Shown: one piece after another, positions 58,640-64,000 of the stretch
How the letters are laid out: every line of letters starts with the position of its first letter
How positions within the stretch are numbered: position 1 is the stretch's first letter
Source: Paenibacillus mellifer
GTDB lineage: Bacteria; Bacillota; Bacilli; Paenibacillales; Paenibacillaceae
Assembly: GCF_023195895.1 (NCBI RefSeq)
Contig: NZ_JALPRK010000028.1
Coordinates: 1 to 64,000 of the forward strand
DNA length: 64,000 nt
Direction: 5' to 3'
Notes under the pieces: generated by a model
The model's input: only the letters and a program-made list of their open reading frames with translations
What the model was told of the DNA's origin: nothing
Database searches by the model: none
Made by a program: the position numbers and the translations under genes

Positions 58640-60007
58640 CTAATCTAACGCAACAGCTAGCGCATCTGCAACGGTATTTACGCCTATCAATTGAATTTCT
58701 TGCGGTCCCTTCCACCCTTTCATGCTTTTCTCCGGCAAAATCACCCGTTTAAAGCCAAGCTTGGCCGCTTCCTTTACGCGCTGCTCCGCCCTGGAGACCG
58801 CCCGAACTTCACCGGTCAAGCCAACTTCTCCGAAGAACACGTCGTACGGCTTCGTCGGCAGATCGCGGAAGCTGGATGCGACGCTAACCGCAATCGCTAA
58901 ATCGACCGCCGGTTCGTCCAGCTTCACTCCGCCAGCCAGATTGACGTAAGCGTCCTGATTTTGCAGGAAGAGGCCCATCCGCTTCTCCAGCACCGCAAGG
59001 ATCAGGTTCATCCGCTGATAGTCCACGCCGGTTGCCATTCGTCTTGGTGAAGGGAAATGGGTGGCCGCGATCAAGGCTTGCAGTTCGACCAGCATCGGGC
59101 GCGTCCCCTCCATACTGGCAACGACAGTCGAACCCGCCACGCCGAGCGGGCGTTCGGATAGAAACAGCTCCGACGGATTTGCCACCTCCGCCAGGCCGGA
59201 TTCGTTCATTTCAAAAATCCCAATTTCGTTGGTTGAACCAAAGCGGTTCTTCACCGCCCGCAGCAACCGATAAGAGTGATGCCGTTCGCCTTCGAAATAC
59301 AACACGCAGTCGACCATATGCTCCAGCATACGTGGTCCGGCAATAGCCCCTTCCTTGGTCACGTGACCGACCAAGACCGTAGCGATCCCCTGCCCTTTGG
59401 CGATCCGCATAAACCGCGCCGTGCATTCACGTACCTGCGAAACACTGCCAGGAGCGCTGGTCACTTCGGGTAAATAAACCGTTTGGATCGAGTCGATCAC
59501 CACAAAATCCGGTTTCACTTCGTCGATCGCTTCTTCAATCCCGTCCATGCTGCTCTCACATAAAACGAATAGCTCCGGGGACAGTGTCCCCAGACGCTCC
59601 GCCCGCAGTTTCGTTTGACGGACGGATTCCTCTCCTGAGATATACAAGACCCTCAGACCCGAACGGGCCATTTCATGCGAGGTTTGCAGCAGCAACGTCG
59701 ATTTTCCGATCCCGGGGTCTCCTCCGACCAGCACCAGCGAGCCCGGCACGACGCCGCCGCCAAGCACTCGATTCAGTTCCCCGATCCCCGTTTGGATCCG
59801 CGGTTCTTTGCCGCTTTCTATATTTATGATCGATTGCGGCTTTTCTTTCGCATGAAATATCCCGGAATTCATGCCCTGCGTTTTAACGGTTTTCTCCACT
59901 TCTTCCACCATGGAGTTCCATGCGCCGCAACCCGGGCATTTTCCGTACCATTTAGGCGATTCATAACCGCATTCGGAGCAGAAAAACTTATGTTTTACTT
60001 TAACCAT
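58640..60007 (-). CDS. radA: DNA repair protein RadA (Sms)
   Basis: A 455-residue branch-migration helicase. N-terminal zinc finger [21 protein letters not shown] (C at about 10, 13, 24, 27), Walker [11 protein letters not shown] (about 94-103), the RadA-specific KNRFGSTNE (about 250) and C-terminal Lon-like domain. First gene of radA-disA. Confidence 0.97.
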   Translation of the reverse strand: MVKVKHKFFCSECGYESPKWYGKCPGCGAWNSMVEEVEKTVKTQGMNSGIFHAKEKPQSIINIESGKEPRIQTGIGELNRVLGGGVVPGSLVLVGGDPGIGKSTLLLQTSHEMARSGLRVLYISGEESVRQTKLRAERLGTLSPELFVLCESSMDGIEEAIDEVKPDFVVIDSIQTVYLPEVTSAPGSVSQVRECTARFMRIAKGQGIATVLVGHVTKEGAIAGPRMLEHMVDCVLYFEGERHHSYRLLRAVKNRFGSTNEIGIFEMNESGLAEVANPSELFLSERPLGVAGSTVVASMEGTRPMLVELQALIAATHFPSPRRMATGVDYQRMNLILAVLEKRMGLFLQNQDAYVNLAGGVKLDEPAVDLAIAVSVASSFRDLPTKPYDVFFGEVGLTGEVRAVSRAEQRVKEAAKLGFKRVILPEKSMKGWKGPQEIQLIGVNTVADALAVALD

Positions 60008-60077
60008 TTATCTCACCTTCTCGCCACTGCAATATTTGACAGACCTAGCCGACACCGTATTCGTCATGGTACCTAAA

Positions 60078-60106
60078 ATTTTACCATCCTTTCGGGTTTA
60101 TCGAAA
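60078..60106 (-). promoter_or_regulatory. Candidate extended -10 promoter for radA-disA
   Basis: Minus-strand TTTCGA (60101-60106), 17 bp, TGG-TAAAAT (-10 at 60078-60083) with the TGn extension. Weak -35. Confidence 0.5.
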
Positions 60107-60140
60107 GTGATCCGAGCGCTGCCGCCAGCAGTGGCGGGAT

Positions 60141-60181
60141 AAAAAAAGACAGCCCCAAAGCATCGCTTTGGAAGCTGCCTT
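60141..60181 (-). terminator. Terminator of the clpC operon
   Basis: Minus-strand hairpin GGCAGCTTCCAAAGC / GCTTTGGGGCTGTC with loop GAT, then seven T. It lies 64 bp after the clpC stop. Confidence 0.88.
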
Positions 60182-60245
60182 TACCCTATTTCATCGGCTG
60201 AATCGTTACAGATTTGTAGGATTTACCAACATTTTTTTATCCGAG

Positions 60246-62690
60246 TTACGCATTTTTCACGTAATCTCCAGTACGTTCCACCTTCAAGGCGCCGTTCTCT
60301 TCGTCAATCGTCAGTGAGTCGCCTTTCTTCACGTTTCCGGTCAGCAGTTCCTCAGACAAGCGGTCTTCGATATGCTTCTGTATCGCCCGGCGCAATGGAC
60401 GTGCACCATAGGCGGGATCGTAGCCCTCTTTGGCCAGGAACTCTTTCGCTTTATCCGTCAAGGTAAAGTCGACGTCGTATTCGCGCAGGCGTTTACGCAA
60501 TTCTTCGGCCATGAGTGTAACGATTTGACCGATATGCGCTTCCTCGAGCGAATGGAAGACGATAATTTCGTCGATCCGGTTGAGGAATTCGGGACGGAAG
60601 CTCTTCTTCAGCTCTTCCATCACTTTGCCTTTCATATTGTCGTAATCCGCACCGGAATCCTGCACGGCCGTGAAGCCAAGTCGCGTATTGCGTTTGATGG
60701 CTTCGGCGCCGACGTTCGAGGTCAAGATGATCAGCGTATTGCGGAAATCGACCACGCGGCCTTTGGAGTCGGTCAACCGGCCATCTTCCAATACCTGCAG
60801 CAAGATGTTAAACACTTCCGGATGCGCCTTCTCGATTTCGTCTAACAGGACAACAGAATACGGTTTGCGGCGTACCTTCTCGGTCAGCTGACCGCCTTCT
60901 TCGTAACCGACATATCCTGGAGGCGCGCCAACGAGCCGTGCTGTGGAGTGCTTCTCCATATACTCGGACATGTCAATCCGGATTACCGCGTTCTCGTCGC
61001 CGAACATCGCTTCCGCCAATGCGCGGGCTAGTTCCGTTTTACCAACCCCCGTTGGACCTAAGAAGATGAAGGAGCCCATCGGACGTTTCGGATCCTTGAG
61101 GCCCGCGCGCGCCCGGCGGATCGCCCGGCTGACGGCTTTGACCGCTTCTTCTTGACCGATTACACGCTCATGCAAAATACTCTCCATATTGAGCAGGCGT
61201 TCGGTTTCTTCTTCTTTCAGCTTATTGACTGGGATTCCCGTCCAGCTGGCAACCACTTGAGCGATGTCCTCAGGCGTCACTTCGGAATCAGTGCGTCCTT
61301 GTTTTTCTTTCCATTGGTTCTTCGTGATATCCAGCTCTTCGCGGATCTTCTGTTCCGTATCGCGCAGCGCGGCCGCTTTCTCGAATTCCTGGCTTTGTAC
61401 CGCAGCGTCCTTCTCCTTACGAATATCATCCAGGCGGCTTTCCAGTTGTTTCAGGTTCGGCGGTACCGTATACGAGTTCAGCCTTACTTTCGAGCCCGCC
61501 TCGTCAATCAGGTCGATCGCTTTATCCGGCAAGAACCGGTCTTGAATATAACGATCGGACAGCTTAACCGCCTGCTCGATCGCTTCGTCGGTAATTTTCA
61601 CCCGATGATGCGCTTCGTAACGGTCGCGGAGTCCGTGTAGGATGAGAATCGCTTCATCCACCGATGGCTGATCCACCGTGATCGGTTGGAACCGACGTTC
61701 CAACGCCGCGTCTTTTTCAATATATTTCCGATATTCGTCGAGCGTGGTAGCGCCAATGCATTGCAGCTCGCCGCGGGCCAGTGCGGGCTTCAAAATGTTC
61801 GAGGCGTCGATCGCGCCTTCCGCGCCACCAGCCCCGATCAAGGTGTGCAACTCATCGATAAAGAGGATGATATTGCCGGCCTGACGAATTTCGTCCATGA
61901 TTTTTTTCAAGCGGTCCTCAAATTCGCCGCGGTACTTCGTACCGGCAACGACGGAACCCATATCCAACGTCATCACGCGTTTATCACGCAGTGTCTCCGG
62001 AATTTCGTTATTGATGATCTTCTGTGCGAGACCTTCGGCGATCGCCGTTTTCCCGACGCCTGGCTCCCCAATCAGCACCGGATTATTTTTCGTCCGGCGG
62101 CTCAGCACCTGGATCACCCGTTCAATCTCTTTACTGCGGCCGATAACCGGATCCAAGTTGCCCTCTTTGGCCGAAGCCGTCAAGTCGCGAGCCAAGCTGT
62201 CCAGCGTTGGCGTATTCACATTGGTCGGAGTGCCATGATGACTGGACACCGCCTCACTGCTGCCCAGCAGTTGCAGCACTTGCTGGCGAGCCTTGTTCAG
62301 GCTGATGCCGAGGTTATTCAGTACACGGGCGGCTACGCCCTCCCCTTCACGAATCAGACCGAGCAGAATATGCTCTGTGCCGACATAAGTATGGCCGAGC
62401 TTACGCGCTTCATCCATGGACAACTCGATAACTTTCTTGGCGCGCGGCGTATAAGCGATATTGGTCGGTTGTTCCTGTCCGCGACCGATCAGCGTTTCTA
62501 CTTCGTCTTGAATTTTCTCGAGTCCCAGACCTAATCCGATCAGCGCCTTGGCGGCAATGCCTTCGCCTTCACGGATCAATCCGAGCAGCACATGTTCCGT
62601 TCCGATATTGTTATGTCCCAGCCTTACGGCTTCTTCCTGAGCCAACGCCAGTACCTTTTGGGCACGTTCCGTAAATCTTCCAAACATCAT
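60246..62690 (-). CDS. clpC: ATP-dependent Clp protease ATPase subunit ClpC
   Basis: An 814-residue Hsp100 unfoldase. Two Clp-N repeats (about 1-145), first AAA domain with GEPGVGKT (about 208), a UVR/coiled-coil linker (about 420-455) that binds McsB/MecA adaptors, and second AAA domain with GPTGVGKT (about 548). The conserved LGF tripeptide in TRLGFT for ClpP docking is near 682. Preceded by mcsB in the ctsR-type operon. Confidence 0.98.
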   Translation of the reverse strand: MMFGRFTERAQKVLALAQEEAVRLGHNNIGTEHVLLGLIREGEGIAAKALIGLGLGLEKIQDEVETLIGRGQEQPTNIAYTPRAKKVIELSMDEARKLGHTYVGTEHILLGLIREGEGVAARVLNNLGISLNKARQQVLQLLGSSEAVSSHHGTPTNVNTPTLDSLARDLTASAKEGNLDPVIGRSKEIERVIQVLSRRTKNNPVLIGEPGVGKTAIAEGLAQKIINNEIPETLRDKRVMTLDMGSVVAGTKYRGEFEDRLKKIMDEIRQAGNIILFIDELHTLIGAGGAEGAIDASNILKPALARGELQCIGATTLDEYRKYIEKDAALERRFQPITVDQPSVDEAILILHGLRDRYEAHHRVKITDEAIEQAVKLSDRYIQDRFLPDKAIDLIDEAGSKVRLNSYTVPPNLKQLESRLDDIRKEKDAAVQSQEFEKAAALRDTEQKIREELDITKNQWKEKQGRTDSEVTPEDIAQVVASWTGIPVNKLKEEETERLLNMESILHERVIGQEEAVKAVSRAIRRARAGLKDPKRPMGSFIFLGPTGVGKTELARALAEAMFGDENAVIRIDMSEYMEKHSTARLVGAPPGYVGYEEGGQLTEKVRRKPYSVVLLDEIEKAHPEVFNILLQVLEDGRLTDSKGRVVDFRNTLIILTSNVGAEAIKRNTRLGFTAVQDSGADYDNMKGKVMEELKKSFRPEFLNRIDEIIVFHSLEEAHIGQIVTLMAEELRKRLREYDVDFTLTDKAKEFLAKEGYDPAYGARPLRRAIQKHIEDRLSEELLTGNVKKGDSLTIDEENGALKVERTGDYVKNA

Positions 62691-62721
62691 CTTCTCCTAC
62701 ACCTCCATAGTAGTCCTCTCG

Positions 62722-63780
62722 TTATTTCCCCATGCGCTCACGAATGAGTTTGGCGCGGTACATATCCCTTTCCCCTGGGGACATACTGCCACTGAATTTC
62801 TTCTGCAAAAAACCAGGCTGCGTCAGCACATTCAGTTCATTCAGTGCCTGTGCCGAAACGCCTTCGATAATCCCCAAGTCTACGCCAAGCCGGACATCGG
62901 ATAACCGCTGAGCGGCTTCCTTCGAGTCAATAATGTACGCCTGTGACAATATTCCGTAGGAACGCATGACCCGGTCCATCATCCGCAGCCGTGATTCGCC
63001 GATCAGCTTCTCTCTCGCCGTCTTCTCATGCTGAATGATCTGCAGGACCACGCCGTATAAATTTTCGATGATCTCAGCTTCACTTTGTCCTAGTGTAATC
63101 TGATTTGAGATTTGAAACAAGTTGCCCATCGCTTCGCTGCCTTCGCCGTAGATCCCGCGAACGGTTAAACCGACCTGCGATACCGCGGATAAAATGCGGC
63201 CGATCTGCTGCGTCAGCACCAAGGCCGGCAAATGCATCATGACCGAAGCGCGAAGCCCCGTCCCCACATTCGTCGGACAACTGGTCAGATACCCCCGACG
63301 GTCGTCAAAGGCATAATCCACATGCGATTCGAAAATGTCGTCGATCGCCGTCGCTTTTTCCCAAGCCTCCTGGACTTGCAGACCCGGATACAAACACTGG
63401 ATGCGCAAATGATCCTCTTCATTGACCATGATGCTGAGGCTTTCGTCTTCACTGATGAAAACCGCCCCGTTTCGGGAATCATTCGCCAGGTTTGGACTGA
63501 TCAAGTGCTTCTCGACCAGCACCCGCTTATCCAGTTCATCCAAGTCCGCCAGAAGGATCGGGTACAGTTGGCATTGCGCCTGAAGCTGTTCGTCGCCAAG
63601 AACCTGTTGCAGCAGCTTCAGCACTTCCTCCGATTGCGTGTTGGTGGCCAACATCGGGAAGGGCTGGTGAAGCACGTTGCGGGCGATCCGTACCCGGCTG
63701 CTCATCACGATATCGGACTCCTTGCCTTCTCGGCTCATCCATTCGCTTAGCGGCTGTTCAGTAAAACGGAGATTGGTCAC
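62722..63780 (-). CDS. mcsB: Protein-arginine kinase McsB
   Basis: A 352-residue phosphagen-kinase-like enzyme that phosphorylates Arg residues and marks proteins for ClpCP. Motifs SSRVRIARN (about 27-35), RRGYLTSCPTNVGTGLRASV with the catalytic Cys (about 158-177), and ARTKSGRLR-like nucleotide-binding replaced by GESRLRMMDR near 264. Starts with GTG after GGAGGG. Confidence 0.97.
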   Translation of the reverse strand: MTNLRFTEQPLSEWMSREGKESDIVMSSRVRIARNVLHQPFPMLATNTQSEEVLKLLQQVLGDEQLQAQCQLYPILLADLDELDKRVLVEKHLISPNLANDSRNGAVFISEDESLSIMVNEEDHLRIQCLYPGLQVQEAWEKATAIDDIFESHVDYAFDDRRGYLTSCPTNVGTGLRASVMMHLPALVLTQQIGRILSAVSQVGLTVRGIYGEGSEAMGNLFQISNQITLGQSEAEIIENLYGVVLQIIQHEKTAREKLIGESRLRMMDRVMRSYGILSQAYIIDSKEAAQRLSDVRLGVDLGIIEGVSAQALNELNVLTQPGFLQKKFSGSMSPGERDMYRAKLIRERMGK

Positions 63781-63792
63781 CCTGCATCCCTC

Positions 63793-64000
63793 CTACTCTG
63801 CGGATATGTTCTTCTCAAGCTCGCGAATTTGGTCCCGTAGCGCCGCAGCCTCCTCGAACTCTTCCTGCACGATCCGGTACTGCAACTCACGGCGGAGATC
63901 ATCGAGCTTACGTTTCACTTGAATGTGACCGCCGGTCCGTTTCGGGACTTTCCCGACGTGAACGGTATTCCCATGCACTTTCTTAAACAAGGGATCCAGG
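63793..64000 (-). CDS. mcsA: McsA, C-terminal part (cut by the window edge)
   Basis: Partial gene, the last 68 codons or so, running off the right edge. The visible part has KVHGNTVHVGKVPKRTGGHI, then a UVR-type helical pair (ELQYRIVQEEFEEAAALRDQ). In Bacilli McsA activates McsB and has N-terminal zinc fingers, which lie outside the window. Any apparent start in the visible part is internal. Confidence 0.93.
   Translation of the reverse strand, partial: LDPLFKKVHGNTVHVGKVPKRTGGHIQVKRKLDDLRRELQYRIVQEEFEEAAALRDQIRELEKNISAE

Overview
The window is a stretch of a spore-forming Gram-positive chromosome, most likely Paenibacillus or a close relative. The evidence is the Bacillus-type gene order (clpC to rpoC, the str, S10, spc and alpha ribosomal clusters, then cwlD-salA-gerD-kbaA-pdaB), the sporulation and germination genes (spoIIM-like, pdaB, gerD, kbaA, cwlD, sigH), a cysteine T-box, and zinc-binding forms of S14, L36 and L33. 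Nearly all genes lie on the minus strand, so the biological order of transcription runs from right to left.

Read from the right edge: the mcsA (partial)-mcsB-clpC stress genes; radA, disA (c-di-AMP), pssA, a small plus-strand Cys-rich gene, the PIN-TRAM protein YacL, ispD-ispF (isoprenoids), gltX, then a cysteine T-box with cysE-cysS-mrnC-rlmB-rae1, sigH, an IS3-family insertion, rpmG-secE-nusG, rplK-rplA, the L10-leader-controlled rplJ-rplL, an RsmC-like methylase, rpoB-rpoC, rplGB-rpsL-rpsG-fusA-tuf, the S10/spc/alpha ribosomal superoperon from rpsJ to rplQ (with secY, adk, map, infA and rpoA), truA, a zinc-ribbon gene and rplM-rpsI. The left end is more accessory: a double FMN-binding lipoprotein, sulfate assimilation genes cysH-sat, cwlD, salA, gerD, kbaA, pdaB, a SpoIIM-family protein, a small unknown gene, and finally tandem promoters plus leader of an rRNA operon whose 16S gene lies just outside the window.

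The protein-coding content is largely the conserved translation and transcription core. The unusual content is between genes. Four loci (rpsG/rpsL, rplK/nusG, cysS/cysE, ispF/ispD) carry copies of a 150-170 bp element, always in the same orientation as transcription, with a shared core and terminal and internal arms that differ between copies yet stay self-complementary. This looks like a dispersed structured RNA or MITE-like family and is the best candidate for something undescribed. Two further short palindromic repeat clusters flank cysE. The IS3-family element has inserted exactly in the loop of what was the sigH terminator hairpin and split it in two.

Regulation readable from sequence includes good sigma-A promoters before rpsJ, rplGB, rplJ, rpmG, sigH, cysE, cysH, rplM and the rRNA leader; sporulation-type promoters before cwlD, pdaB and gerD; a T-box with a TGC specifier; an L10 leader with attenuator; and an L13-type leader with a possible pseudoknot.
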